Below are positions 40,715 through 52,819 of a stretch of 64,000 bases of DNA, piece by piece. The notes under the pieces are model-generated. The model saw nothing but the letters and a program-made list of their open reading frames with translations, was not told where the DNA came from and did not search any database. Location: assembly GCF_021155765.1 (NCBI RefSeq), contig NC_060118.1, positions 9,421,646-9,485,645 on the forward strand, given 5' to 3'. The DNA is from Diprion similis. Lineage: Eukaryota; Arthropoda; Insecta; Hymenoptera; Diprionidae. Position numbers and translations under genes: made by a program. How positions within the stretch are numbered: the stretch's first letter is position 1; the number at the start of each line of letters is the position of its first letter.

Positions 40715-41287
40715 GCACACGTGAATCACGTTTATTGAAAACCAATAATTAATAATAACCTAAAAATGTAAAAGAATTGATAAACAAAGTTTGAAAATTA
40801 ATATCTTTCGTACATTTTTTATTTTCGTCTGGACTTTCTCGTATCAAAGCCCAAACGTAATCTCCTATCATTTTCTCATTATACTGCCCGCGATAACGTG
40901 AATAACGATAAAATTCATTAGATCTTGGTGAAAACGTATTCCTTTTTCTTCTAAGTAAGCAGACATATTAACTATCAACCAAAAACTTGAAGTCATTTAT
41001 CAATGTAAAAAAGATAAAAACAAACTTTATAAGTAATAAGGAAAAGTTTTGGTTATTATTCGATATATAGAAATCAAAATTTATTTATCTTAATAGAAAC
41101 TCGTGAAAAAAGAAAAAACTTTTAGTAATATATCTGTTAATTGACCGGCGCCTGTATAATCTTACATAAGCTATAAGTTTACGATAGACTCGCACGATAA
41201 TGCGAAATTTTTTCACGCCGGAAGAAGAATAAATTTCAAACCTGTTATTCAAAACATAACACATAGTCTCGTAATACAAGCTAAAAT
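40715..41287. other. Intergenic, AT-rich
   Basis: Follows the stop codon of P450 copy 1. Short open frames only; no clean AATAAA just after the stop (AATAAT-like variants at 40,744-40,756). Nothing else recognised. Confidence 0.5.
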
Positions 41288-41525
41288 CAGTGGCGTAACT
41301 AGAATTTACGGGCCCCGATGCGAAAAAAATTGATCCTGTTAAAGACATCTTTTAGATAATGTTTCGTCAAGTACCTAAAAGAAATCCGCAAATAGACATC
41401 CGTCAATCGACTATGATGAGTCTTTTTTTAAAAGACTTCTGTTAGATATCTTTTCGATTTATCAAACAAACGGCTTCCAAAAGACACCTTTTCGACATCT
41501 TTAAGATACAGTGCTGTCTGGGTAT
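41288..41525. mobile_element. Probable remnant of a small DNA transposon
   Basis: Begins CAGTGGCGTAACTAGAATT and ends CAGTGCTGTCTGGGTA, phrases I associate with the edges of short non-autonomous elements in animal genomes. The interior repeats variations on AAAAGACATCTTTTAGAT (several between 41,339 and 41,510), many of them near-palindromic. No open frame and no clear target duplication, so the edges are uncertain. Confidence 0.4.
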
Positions 41526-41899
41526 AGTTTCATAGTTGTAATTCAGGAATTGAAACGGTTACAAACCGTGGCGGTCAGCAACTAACTAAATGTGCACTTC
41601 AAATCGCACTATGTATTTAAATATTGCATCATTCAATGGCAAGAACAGCACTTTGTAAGTGTTTCGACGAAGGTAAGAAAAACGTACGAATTAGTGTGAT
41701 ACGCCAGAGTCAACTTTTCACAGCGAACAGATTGTGTGACATTCCTGAATGATGACAATCGAATTCAGACATAGGATTACGAAATCTTATCAACGGCTCG
41801 ATAACACTAGTAGTGGGTTCTAACATCACTTGGGACGCAATAGTTCCAATCTTGAATTTGTATGTTGCAGAAGTCGTAGGTTAGTAATATAGTAAAATA

Positions 41900-42416
41900 A
41901 TGGTGCCGTACTTAAAGTATCTTCCCGTTGAACTGGCTGTTTTTACATATATCTGTTTGAAATATGTGACCTTCAAATATTGGAGCTTAAAAAACGTCGT
42001 TCACATCTCGATCGGTAAGGTAAACTGTAAGTCAAAATCACAACTTTGCTTCGAACCCATAAAAAACCACTTCCGCATTTCTGTTCGTACAGGTGAATTC
42101 ATCCGTGATGTGTATTCGAAATTCAAAAAAATTCACGCTTATGGAGTCTATTTAGGTATTCCGCAGGCCTACACTCGTGATCAACGATCCTGAAGTCATA
42201 CCAACGACTAGTCCTTCTCACAAAGGAATCTGCGCACTTTCATTACCCGACGCTGGATGAGAATACCTTGAGACTAAATTCTCCTTGACATTCACCACGA
42301 GTAAGATAAAACAGATGTTATTTACGGTTAAGAAGTCTTGGGAAAGACTTTGCGCGTTCGTTACGGACGAGGCCAAGAATTTCGAGCGAGTCGAGATCAC
42401 TGATCTCGTGGCAAAG
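41900..42416 (+). pseudogene. CYP6-like P450 pseudogene (copy 2), 5' part only
   Basis: Exon 1 remnant at 41900-42014 (115 bp against 187 in intact copies, a 72-bp in-frame loss that removes part of the membrane-anchor region and most of the following PFGN-type stretch) still ends in phase at a GTAAGG donor. Exon 2 remnant at 42093-42416 starts correctly (GEFIRDVYSKFKK) but shifts frame near 42,160, meets a stop, and lacks about 45 bp or more around the HFHDRG and C-helix region. The WxxxR segment is lost, while the following ...TSKIKQMLFTVK-type stretch is still readable. No trace of exons 3-6 (I-helix, ExxR, haem loop) downstream. Clearly non-functional. Confidence 0.9.
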
Positions 42417-44567
42417 TGGGTTAATTAATTGATAATTGGCTTTTTCTCGCATTCGAATACGACATTCGTTTGGGGTCGAGAGTTTTTGCTTCTCTGTTTT
42501 TTTCTGACTTCAGGCTACATTTCGTTTTAAACCAGGTCAACAGTTTTCAATATTTCTATGCCAAATCGGAACGGGATGACGACGTTTATGCGAACGCTGA
42601 TAAGACTTTTACAGACACAGGAAGGTTGGGTTCAACTGTTTCCAAGGTCATGATCAGTTTGACATTAAAATCCACGTTAATATTCGCCGGTGGAGCCGCG
42701 ACGAGCTGCTAGTTTAATATGTATGAATGAGATGTATATAACGTATTATATTCGAACGATCTCTTCCGCATAAAACATCGCCATGTATTTATATAATAAC
42801 CAGTGTAGGTATTTATATAATAAGCATCCTACAATGTCACGCGATATATGTTTTTCCGCTGACGAGTCAAAATGTAATACATTGAAAATTTACATCGTAT
42901 AATTTACAAAGACAGGCCAAATAATAGAAGGATTGATTCCCGCTAATTCAGGGAAGTTTTTTTTTTTTTTATTCTTTCTTTCTTTTTTCCTTTTTTTTCA
43001 CGCAAACATCCGACTTGGCGTGGATATTCTCTCGTAAACGAAGGTCATTAAAAGGAGGCATCCTCCGGCATTCACCGGCTACGAAGATTTCGCATGCAAT
43101 AAAGAATTAAGTTAATGATGAATGGTGCCTGCGGGGCTTTCAGCAACAATAAATAAAAAAAACTAATAATAACGTGGGCAAAAAATAATTGAGAATGCGG
43201 CAAATGTCTGCAACGAACTCGAAGCAGGAACTGTAGATTTTTTTATTTTTTTTTATTAATACGAAAATTGAGAAACGAACTTTACTTAATATAACTGTTT
43301 AGAAACTGGAGAAAATTGAGAACCGAGAGTATAAATAAGCTGATCCGAACTAAATAATCTTCTATACCAATTACTTCAACGGAGTCCTAGACTGTTTTTT
43401 GTTTATTGAATTTATTAGACACAAATTCTGTTTCCTTAGGTATAAAAATCGTATTTTTGTCCACCTTGAAAATTTCTTGCGGTACCGATATAAGTCGTTA
43501 CAATTACATGCTGGATATATATTATTGATGTAGAAGCTATATTACCGTTATTATTCTACTGCTGAAGCGCAGATTTGTTCAACGCATGATGACTGAGCGA
43601 AAATTTGGCATCTAATTATTCTCGTACGGTCCAACAGCATGACAGATATCTTGAGCGAGACCTTTTGGGATTCTGCTTTTTACGCCGTTGCGATTATCCA
43701 ATTTATAAAATATTTAAATATTTTATGATGTGAGGATGAAGATGAAAATGAACAAATTCACGATCTCGATTCGGAAGCATTATTCAACCGAACGTCAAGT
43801 TCGACTTTGCACATCTATCAATGCGATTCAATCGCATATAATCCAGTAGCTTAACTAGTTTAATAAAAATTTAGAGGTTTCAGGTATGCGTTGCTTACAT
43901 TCTTTTAAGTGAATTTACCTCGTTAGATTTTCATCTAAATGTAACCAGGGTGATGCACCGAGAGCAAATTTGAAAAATCAAAAGTGAAGAAAAAGGCATT
44001 CGAAATTTAATTAAAGGTTTTCGACCAGAGAAAAATTTTTTAGAGCCCAAATTGATTCGGGACCATTCAGAAGAGGGATGAAAGTGTACAAAAACGCAGA
44101 ATTCCGAAGATCGATTTTTTTCCCGTAAACGTCCCCTTAAGGACCTAGATATGTAAAGTTGTGCGTCATTCTTATTCTTTTTACTAACGATAAGACTATT
44201 TTTATTTAACTGGCTGTGATTATGAGCATGTGATCTTTTTACAGATAGAACGGGCTAGCAACCGAATACTCAAGTGGGGATACTACTGATATAAGGAACT
44301 GATCTTCAGCCGAAGGACAACAGTCTAAAATCTTTTCCTATCTTAAATTGAACGCGAAACCAGAGATCGTGAACATGGAGTAAAATTTTTTTTAAATCAG
44401 GAGTTGTGAAAAACAATATTTTGGCATAAACATAATCCAAATATTGTTGAATCATGCTGAGTACTTCAAGAAATTAATCTAGTAGTGAATTATATTTGTT
44501 GTCAGTCGCGTAATTGCGAGGCTATCTCGACAGATTAGCTAAGGCATTTTGATTTGCCGAGTAACAG
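42417..44567. other. Intergenic between P450 copies 2 and 3
   Basis: AT-rich with T-runs (42,958-43,000 and 43,238-43,258). An open frame at 42,470-42,712 has no P450 resemblance. If exons 3-6 of the eroded copy ever lay here, they are no longer recognisable. No RNA gene seen. Confidence 0.5.
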
Positions 44568-44575
44568 TATAAAAG
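44568..44575 (+). promoter_or_regulatory. TATA box of P450 copy 3
   Basis: TATAAAAG lies about 340 bp before the ATG at 44,915 and is followed by a GC-rich GGAGGCCAGCAGGGCGGGGAC segment. The long leader may contain an intron (a GTAAG occurs near 44,706), which I cannot confirm. Confidence 0.55.
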
Positions 44576-44914
44576 CTGCGGAGGCCAGCAGGGCGGGGAC
44601 TTATTTCGCAGATATCTTTATGAACTTATTATCTCGTCGTCAGAGCAGCGTACGCTTGTATAAAGAAAACCGCTGCAAGAAATTTGCAATCAGCAGTCAA
44701 GGAAAGTAAGAAAAATCCATCGCATCGCAGAATAGGTGAAGAATATCAAATTATCGGTGAGTTTATGCAGATCTCATTTTCCTCAACATTGCCTCAGAAG
44801 GCCATAAAAATAAATTGCAAGTATTTCCAGATTAACCTTGGATATTTTTTTCCAAAAATTATAAAATTTTATCGAATATTCTCAGCCCTCTGACTGGTAT
44901 CAGATATCAAAACC

Positions 44915-47057
44915 ATGGCGCTTTACTCGGCGTTCTTCATAGTTGAATTTTTGGGGATAATAATTGCGCTCCTCTCTGCCATTTACATCTACTTCAAGTA
45001 TGTGGCTTTCAACTACTGGAGCTCAAGAAATGTCGTATCTTGTGAGACAATTTTTCCTTTTGGCAGTATGTGGCCTGTATTTTCAGTGAAAAATTCAATA
45101 GGTGAGTGGCAAAACTTTTCTGACAGAAATGTACTTTACGAGACTGAAGCTAGCAGCGAGAATTAGCAGCTAAAAGTTCTAATCTTCGTTTAAATGAGGT
45201 GGTGAAGTCAAAAAATGAAAATTTTGTGCAACACCTTGAACCTCCGACGCTTTTCTGGAATTACGAGGATAAAACTGACCGCATTTTTCTATTTCCAAAA
45301 AGTTTAACACATTTGGCTGCTACCATCAGCTTCATATTTACCTACTCTGGATCCGAATTAATTTCGAAACACTGTAACACCAACTTTGTAACTCTATTAC
45401 AGGTGAATTTTTCCGCGATACTTACTTGAAGTTCAAGAAAAACCGCGTCTTCGGTGTTTACACCTTTCACAAGCCTGGACTAGTGATCTGCGACCCCGAA
45501 CTCATACGCCATGTCCTTACAAAGGATTTCGGGCACTTTCACGACCGTGGAGTATTTTCGGAGGAAAAGATTGACCCTTTGTCGTTACATCTGTTTAACG
45601 TCCCTGGTGCTAAATGGAGATTCTTGAGGACCAAGTTCACCCCTACATTCACTTCAAGCAAAATGAAGCAAATGTTTTTCACCGTCAAAGATTGTTCTGA
45701 GACACTCGCCGCGTTTGTGGCCGATAAAGCTAAGAATTCGGAATTGGTCGAGGTGAAAGATCTCGTAGCAAGGTTGGTTTATCATTAATTGGATAATTCC
45801 AAAAATTTATAGAAATTACTTTAACGACACCTTGTTTTTTTCAATCAAGGTTTGCCACCGATGTTATAGCCTCGGTGGCTTTCGGTATTGACTGCAAAAG
45901 CATTGAAAATCCTGATGTGGAATTTCGAAGGATGGGTCGAAAAGCTTTTGCAAGCAGACCGTTGACAAATTTTCTAGGACTTTTCGCCCCATCTATATTT
46001 AAAGCACTTCGTATTCCCACAACCGACAAGGATGTTAGCAAGTTCTTTATCAGTGCATTCAAGGAAACAGTCGCGTACAGGCAAGCCAATAACATAGTTC
46101 GAAAGGACTTCTTGGACCTCATCATACAGCTGATGAACAAAGGCTACGTGCAAAATGACGAGAAAAAGGCGGTGCAACCATCAGGTAACCTTTCGCTTTC
46201 TTCATTTTTAAATAATCGAAATGGAAAAACAAACTGAAAATTATTTTCCGCGCGTAGCAATTGACACTCAGAAAATCACAATGGCGGAAGGAGCTGCTCA
46301 GGCATTCGTCTTCTGGTTGGCTGGCTTCGAGACATCTTCATCAACTGTGACTCACTGTCTTTACGAGTTGGCGTTGAATCAAGAGCTGCAAGACAAAGTG
46401 GCCGAAGAAATAAACAAAGTTCTTGAAGAATTCGGAGAGGTATCTTACGACAGCGTTAAGGCGATGTCATACCTTGACAAAGTCGTGGATGGTTGGTTTC
46501 ATTCGATAATAATTCAACCAACCCCAACCACCGAGTCACGTGACGAATCTCGATTTTTCCAGAAACGTTGAGAAAGTATCCATCAGTACCGATTCTGAAC
46601 AGAGAGTGCACAAAAGAGTTTGAACTGCCCGGCACTGGAATCCGCTTGGAAAAAGGGACTCCGATAGTCATCCCAGTCCTCGGGATCCAATCGGACCCAG
46701 ACATTTACCCAGATCCAGAAACTTTCGACCCCGAACGTTTTAACGAAGAGAATGTCGCAAGTAGACATCAGTACACTTATTTGCCGTTTGGCGAAGGGCC
46801 GAGAAACTGCATTGGTAAGTTGATCTTGTGGCTCCGAAACATGACTTATTGGAATGGATATAAACTGACCCATTTCTGTTCTTTTCGCAGGCATGAGGTT
46901 CGGTTTAGTGCAGACGAAGGTTGCGATCATCTGTTTGCTTTCCAAATACCGTTTCAAACCTGGACCAAATCTGAAAGTACCGATGTCAATGGACAAAGGA
47001 AATCTCGTGCACTGCGCTGACTCTAATGGAATAGTGCTTCGCATCGAAGAGCGATAA
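44915..47057 (+). CDS. Cytochrome P450, CYP6-like (copy 3), intact
   Basis: Microsomal monooxygenase of the CYP3 clan. Exons 44915-45101, 45403-45772, 45850-46184, 46258-46491, 46563-46814 and 46891-47057 sum to 1,545 bp (514 aa), with the same intron phases as the other copies. The start is in the context AAACCATGG and gives MALYSAFFIVEFLG, a membrane anchor. Motifs: WRFLR in the C-helix, I-helix AGFETSSST (319-327), ETLR (376-379), PERF, haem loop FGEGPRNCIG with Cys458. All junctions are GT-AG. AATAAA at 47,162-47,167 is a good polyadenylation signal. It most resembles the damaged copy 4 downstream, so that pair is probably a recent duplication. Substrate unknown. Confidence 0.95.
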
Positions 47058-48134
47058 GATCACGACAGCATTACCATAAAGGTTATTGTATATTACTGTA
47101 ACTGAGTGAACCGAGTTTAAAATTAAGGTTCTAATGCTACTGCTGCATTATTTTTGACGACAATAAATGTTATACCCGATTGCCCTCATTTTTGGACAAA
47201 CTCGTTCGATATTGTTAAGTGAATTTTGTCATTTCGATGCAATGTCTGAAAGCTTCGTTACCCGAAACCTTGAAGCGGTTTAGAAGGTTGTAAACCGGTA
47301 GGGTGAAATCACGTGCTGTAGAATAATTTATTCCCAATACTTGAAAAGTGTAATAAAAATCAAAAATCACATTTCATCGAGATTATAAATAAACGGATTA
47401 TAAATAAATATTTTTTCTTTCATGCATCAAAACAGTGCAAAAATATGTACGCCCCCCTTAAAGTTTTTTTCTATAGTCTTGGTAGTCTCCGTAGTAATAA
47501 CGATTTAACAATTTCGCTAGCGTAAGTCGTTAAGAGATTTTGTACCTGGGATTTGCTTACGTGAATATTATATGTCGAGTGATATTAAACAGATGAAAAT
47601 TATTATTTTTAGAAAGAGAGTTTGATTTTGCAGCTAGTAGAGTGCTATATTTTAAAAATAAAGAAAATCTTTGATTTGAATTATTCAGCCAATAAAAAAC
47701 CAAAACGATATTATTTTTCACACGAAATGATAAATATTTGTCCAACGTTTCCCACCGAGCACTCAGCAACAACTCATATCCATTCCCACTTTCAACGACT
47801 GTAATCAGCAGATACACAAGTCATGCTGAATGTAGTAACATCGTTTTTACAACGCAGGCATCGTTCAGGAATCGAAGTTGGTAACATTTACAGATTTATT
47901 CATTCTAATTTCAGAATTGGTTTCTTTTTTTGAAAATGTATTAGTTACATAACCAAGAAATATAATTTATGGTGAAAATATTTGAGGTCCAAGAAAGGGC
48001 GTTTTTATAAATTTTTAGGGATTTATCATTAATTACTTGCTACGTAGTAAGAGTCAATGAAGCGAAGCCTGACAGCGATCAGTATATATGGGGCATTCCA
48101 CGCCAATTCGACCTGGGTTTTACCCTTGACCTCT
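47058..48134. other. 3' flank of P450 copy 3, no further gene
   Basis: Holds the AATAAA at 47,162-47,167 for copy 3, then AT-rich DNA with only short open frames. A TATATATGG motif at 48,083 precedes the GGCATTCCACGCC segment beside the fold-back repeat and is not obviously linked to a gene. Confidence 0.5.
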
Positions 48135-48139
48135 CAGGT

Positions 48140-48790
48140 TATTTTGAAAGGTGTTCGGTTTTTTTTTCTTCTATTTAATTTAAATTTTTTATAATTTTTA
48201 GAAACGGTTTCATCGACCGACCAAAATTAGAAATTTGAAAAATTTCTGAAAAATTCTGTGTTAGATATTAAAATTTTCAAGCTTGGACTCGGAGTGGGCC
48301 GATTTTCCGTTCTTATTGTTCTTAAGCTTTTCCCGAAAAAAACGTTAAGAAAATTGAAAGTGAAAGTCATTTTACTATGGAGGGTTGCTGAATCATTTTT
48401 TTTATGTCACATTGGATTTTTGAAGATCTTTCGTAAGATTTTTGTTTCTCTTCCATTTTGCTGATTAAAAAATTACAAATGGTAATACGGTTCCGAAAAA
48501 TCTGAAAGAAAATTTCAAAAATCCGGTGTGACAGATAAGAATATTTCAGCAGCCTTCCATAAAAAAGTCACTTTTGCTCCTAATGTTTTAAAGTTTTTTT
48601 CCGGAACAAGCTTGAAAACAGTAAGAAGAGAAAATCGGCTCACTCCGCGTCCAAGCTTAAGAATTTTGATATCCGACGCAGGATTTTTCAGAATTCTTCC
48701 AAACTTTCAATTATGGTCGGTCGATAAAATCGTTTCTAGAAATTGTAGAAAATTCAAATTGAGTAAAAAAAACCGAGTACCTTTTAAAAT
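48140..48790. repeat. Long fold-back inverted repeat (arms about 310 bp)
   Basis: Reading the right half (48,490-48,790) as reverse complement gives a sequence closely parallel to the left half (48,140-48,445). Shared stretches include CATCGACCGACC/TATCGACCGACC, AAGCTTGGACTCGGAGTG/AAGCTTGGACGCGGAGTG and GCCGATTTTC. The symmetry centre is near 48,465 with a short spacer. The arms differ at perhaps a quarter of positions and have small indels, so it is old. It may be a fold-back or MITE-type element; a left-side lead-in from about 48,090 (GGGGCATTCCACGCC) has no right-side partner. No coding capacity. Confidence 0.88.
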
Positions 48791-48799
48791 GAGAACAAT

Positions 48800-49359
48800 A
48801 ATATAAAAAAGTTTTCATAGACAACAGCAATACTTTTATGGATGAAATTTTTGCACAGAGCTTGCAGATTAGAAGCTACGTGAATCTGAAAAATCGGAGA
48901 TTCTCAGGAATTCAATTATTCGGAAGGTTATTACGGCACAACGTTACTTCCAAAATTACAGTTGATCCGTCCAATACGTTATTGATTCATTGAGAAAATC
49001 AAAAAATACCGGTACGGGTTACAGCAAAAATAGTCTCGTTTGCTCGATTTTATCTGAAATCGCCCGAATAACGGATAACCTTAGCAGTAGCCTCAAGTCA
49101 TCACGACTGATCTTTAATTGATAAAAAAAGCGACTCGCACATTGCTATTCGACTGTCCCACTCAGACTTATCTCCAACACAAACGAAGCTTGGTATCTGA
49201 AATGGTTACGCAGCCTGAGGCCACGGTCATTCACTGTACGATCAATGCACGCGGCAAGTATTTCCGCGGTTTTTTGCTTAGGTTATGTGATAGCGTTTGG
49301 AAAGTGTTGAAAGAAGATTTGAAAAACGGAAGGTGAGGTGGTGGAATTTCTTTGTAAAA
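48800..49359. other. 5' flank of P450 copy 4
   Basis: Between the fold-back repeat and the ATG of copy 4. Short open frames only; no strong TATA box was recognised, unlike upstream of the intact copies 1, 3 and 5. Confidence 0.45.
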
Positions 49360-51276
49360 ATGGGGTTTCTTTCCGCATACTTGGTCGTCGATTTTTTGGC
49401 ATTATTAATCGCCATTATCTTCAGCACGTACTTCTACATGAAATATGTAGTCTACAACTACTGGAGTTCGAGAAACATTGATTACGTCAAGCCGATATTT
49501 CCTCTCGGCAACTTGGGACCCGTCTTTGCCGGGCGGCGATCAATCGGTACGAAAAAGTATTATTATTGGAAGGCACGAAAGAAAAAATCTCGAAGATTAT
49601 AAATTACAGGTGAAGTCTTCCACGATGCCTACTCGAAGTTCAAAGGAAGCCCGGTCGTCGGTCTCTACATGTTTCACAGGCCGAGCCTCGTTATCAACGA
49701 CCCGGACCTGATACGCCTTGTGCTGACAAAGGCCTTCGGGCACTTCATGATCGTGGTTTACACTCCAATGAGAAGGTTGACCCCTTGTCGCTGCACTTGT
49801 TTGTTGTGCCTGGCGAAAAGTGGAAATACTTAAGGACCAAGTTCACCCCTACTTTCACTGCGAGTAAAATGAAGCAGATGTTTTTCACGATCAAAGAATG
49901 TTCCGAGACACTGGCCGTGTACGTCGAAAGAAAAGCCAAGAATTCCGAATTGGTACAGGTCAAGGATCTCATAGCAAGGTTAGTCGATCATTCGTCGGTG
50001 AATGTGTGACCATCGGCGAGCAATAACGATATCCCATTGGGTTTGTTCCAGGTACGCCACTGACGTTATAGCCTCTGCGGCTTTCGGAATACAGTGTAAC
50101 AGCATCGAGAATCCTGATACAGGATTTCGAAAATGGGGACGGAAGATTTTTCAAAACAAACCACTAAAAAATATGGTCTCAGTTATGGTCCCATCCCTGT
50201 TGGATTTATTCCATATTCGTGCAGTTGACAAGGAAATAGCGGACTTCTTCATAGGTGCATTCAAGGAAACGGTGGACTACAGGACGGCCAACAACGTGGT
50301 CAGAAAGGACTTCTTAGACCTGGTCATGCAACTGGTGGACCGAAGTTACGTGCAGAATGATGATCGAAAAAAAACATCGCCATCGTCAGGTAATATTCCG
50401 ACCGATTTCTATTCAAAGAATAAAAATTATTAAGGTACTCAAACATTTTTTTTTTTTCATCAAGCAGAGTCTGATACCAAGAGAATCACCCTTATCGAAG
50501 GAGCTGCACAGGCCTTCGTCTTCTGGGCAGCCGGCTTTGAGACTACCTCTTCAACCGTCACCCATTGTCTTTACGAAATGGTATTGCATCAGGAAATGCA
50601 GGATAAACTGGCGAAGGAAATAAACACAGTTCTTGAAGAATTCGGAGGCGTATCTTACGAAAGCGTTAAGGCGATGCCCTACCTTGACAAAGTGGTTTCT
50701 GGATCGTATCTTGGACTAATAATTCCTTAAACTGAGGACTATTGAAAACAGGAATAAAGTTCCAGCTGATATTTTCTCGTCTTTCCAGAAACGTTGAGAA
50801 AGTATCCACCGTTGGCGATGCTGAACAGAGAGTGCACAGCAGATTTTGAGCTACCAGGAACTGGCCTCCGCGTCGAAAAAGGTACTTCGGTAATAATTCC
50901 GACTCTCGGGCTCCACTTGGACCCCAACTTATATCCAGAGCCTGAAAAATTCGACCCCGAACGTTTCAACGAAGAGAATATCGCGAATAGACATCAGTAC
51001 ACTGATCTTCCGTTTGGCGAAGGGCCGAGAATTTGCATCGGTATATCGATATGACTCTGAAATATGATAGTGAATTTATTTTAAAACTGATCAATTTGTC
51101 TTGACTTTACAGGTAAGAGGTTCGGTTTGGTGCAAACAAAGGTTGCGATTATCGCTTTGCTTTCCAAATACCGTTTCAATCCTGGACCAAATTTGCAAAT
51201 ACCGCTGATAATGGACTCAGGCAATTTTGTGTATACCACTAGAGATGAACTAGAGCTTCGCGTCGAAGAGCGATAA
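49360..51276 (+). pseudogene. CYP6-like P450 (copy 4) with frameshift and lost splice donor
   Basis: Six exons recognisable: 49360-49546, 49610-49978, 50052-50389, 50468-50701, 50789-51040, 51113-51276. Exon 2 is 369 bp instead of the invariant 370. One T is missing at about 49,744-49,746, inside the codons for the conserved HFHDRG, which shifts the frame. After exon 4 the donor GT found in every intact copy is GA (50,702-50,703), and no nearby GT restores phase. Otherwise well preserved: WKYLR, I-helix AGFETTSST, ETLR, PERF, and haem loop FGEGPRICIG (Ile for the usual Asn before Cys). AATAAA at 51,547. Two independent lesions favour a young pseudogene; either alone could be an assembly slip. 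Confidence 0.85.
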
Positions 51277-52440
51277 TAAGTTGCAAAAGGGAAATGGAAA
51301 ATGCTACAGTACTTTCATGCAAATAATTTAGTGAATTTAACAGTAACACGGTCATCCTTAATTGGTGGTGGGAAAATTTTCATTGGGACGCCTCCCGAAT
51401 TTACTGCAAATCATTAAAAAATATCTGTGTCAAGTTTCAAGCTGTGACATTAACTGGAGGACGTACATCAAAGTTCTGAAGGTTTTAAATGGAAATTACC
51501 TGGAGCATTTGCAATAAGTTATTTCGTTTCTTGTGACTTTGGTATGAATAAAAGTAACGATTTCGAACTTGGCAGGAACAAATGCTTAGAGTTTAAAAGA
51601 TATGACTTCTGGCGTAAATGTATTTCAGGTCCGAGAAAGAACATTTATATAGATTCTTAGTAATTTTATAATGATTATTTGTCACCTAATTAGAATCTAT
51701 GAAATAAACCCTGGCTTGAACCAAAACTAAAACAACATACTGCAAATTATATTTAAAAAAAAACCTCGGTCTGCATTGCTATTTCTGAAAACATTTGACT
51801 TGGCAGCTGACGAAGACTCCGTCGATAAGGTAGGCAAATCGTTTCAGAAATGGTAGTACAGATCTAAGATGTAATTTCGGTTGCCTATCTACTGGCGTTG
51901 GTTCACAGATAACTTGGGGTACAAATAAAATAAAATGATGATACGAATTCGCACCTCGCTTTTTATCATTCTAATCACACATGTCTATCGCACGACACGA
52001 AACGAGTATTATCACGGGCTATTACACGTGTAATGAAGTAGCAGCGAAATCGTATGATAATGTTACAGTCGCAGCAAGACGTTGGGTGTCATTGACTTCA
52101 GAAACTCGGAAAGAGTGTTTTTGCGTTAATTTTTTATTGAATTACGTAAAGGTACTAGAAAAGTGTTTGACGAGATTTGAAAAATGTCTCAACCTTACAC
52201 CAAATTTAAACTACATTGGCGCCTTTCTGAAAATGACTTTTCATTCCACAGATTTTGTTGGTAAACTTTAGAGAGCAACAAATTGCATCATCTGCTCCCT
52301 GTCGACCTCGATAAAATATATAGCCTTCAGATGATAGATTATAGGAAGCAATTGGTGATACTTATCCGCAGAGAGTGATCGATCGATATGAGAAATAGAC
52401 TAGGCATTTGAAAGATTAAAATAATCTTAGGCAGAAGAAA

Positions 52441-52480
52441 TTACAAGTGAATTTTTCTGCGATGCGTGCTTGTATTTGAA
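52441..52480 (+). pseudogene. Possible P450 exon-2 start fragment
   Basis: The stretch resembles the intron-exon 2 boundary of copy 3 (45,396-45,440): TTACAAGTGAATTTTTCTGC against TTACAGGTGAATTTTTCCGC, then GATGCGTGCTTGTATTTGAA against GATACTTACTTGAAGTTCAA. Similarity stops after about 40 bp. The acceptor AG has become AA. Too short to be certain. Confidence 0.4.
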
Positions 52481-52819
52481 ACCATCCAAGTTCCGAATAT
52501 CCTCCCGTTTTACAAAATCATTCGTATTGAACTGTGCAAGCCAAAGAGAGGACGATTCAATTGTTCTGAATTTAAAAATTTGTTCAAAAAATTAACAATT
52601 TTTTACAATTATTAAGAGAAATTACGTTCTGGAAAGAACTTCGCGAGAAATCTTTGGTTCATTGAGTGATTTTAGATTTGAGCTTGATTTACAGACTTTG
52701 TGGTGTCCAGATTGTAATTATTCGTTTTTATACGAACTTTAATATAAATACACATTTATCAACAATCACAGTTTTTTTCAATCGGTTCTCAAGGTTCGTA
52801 TTCACAATAATTTTCCTTG

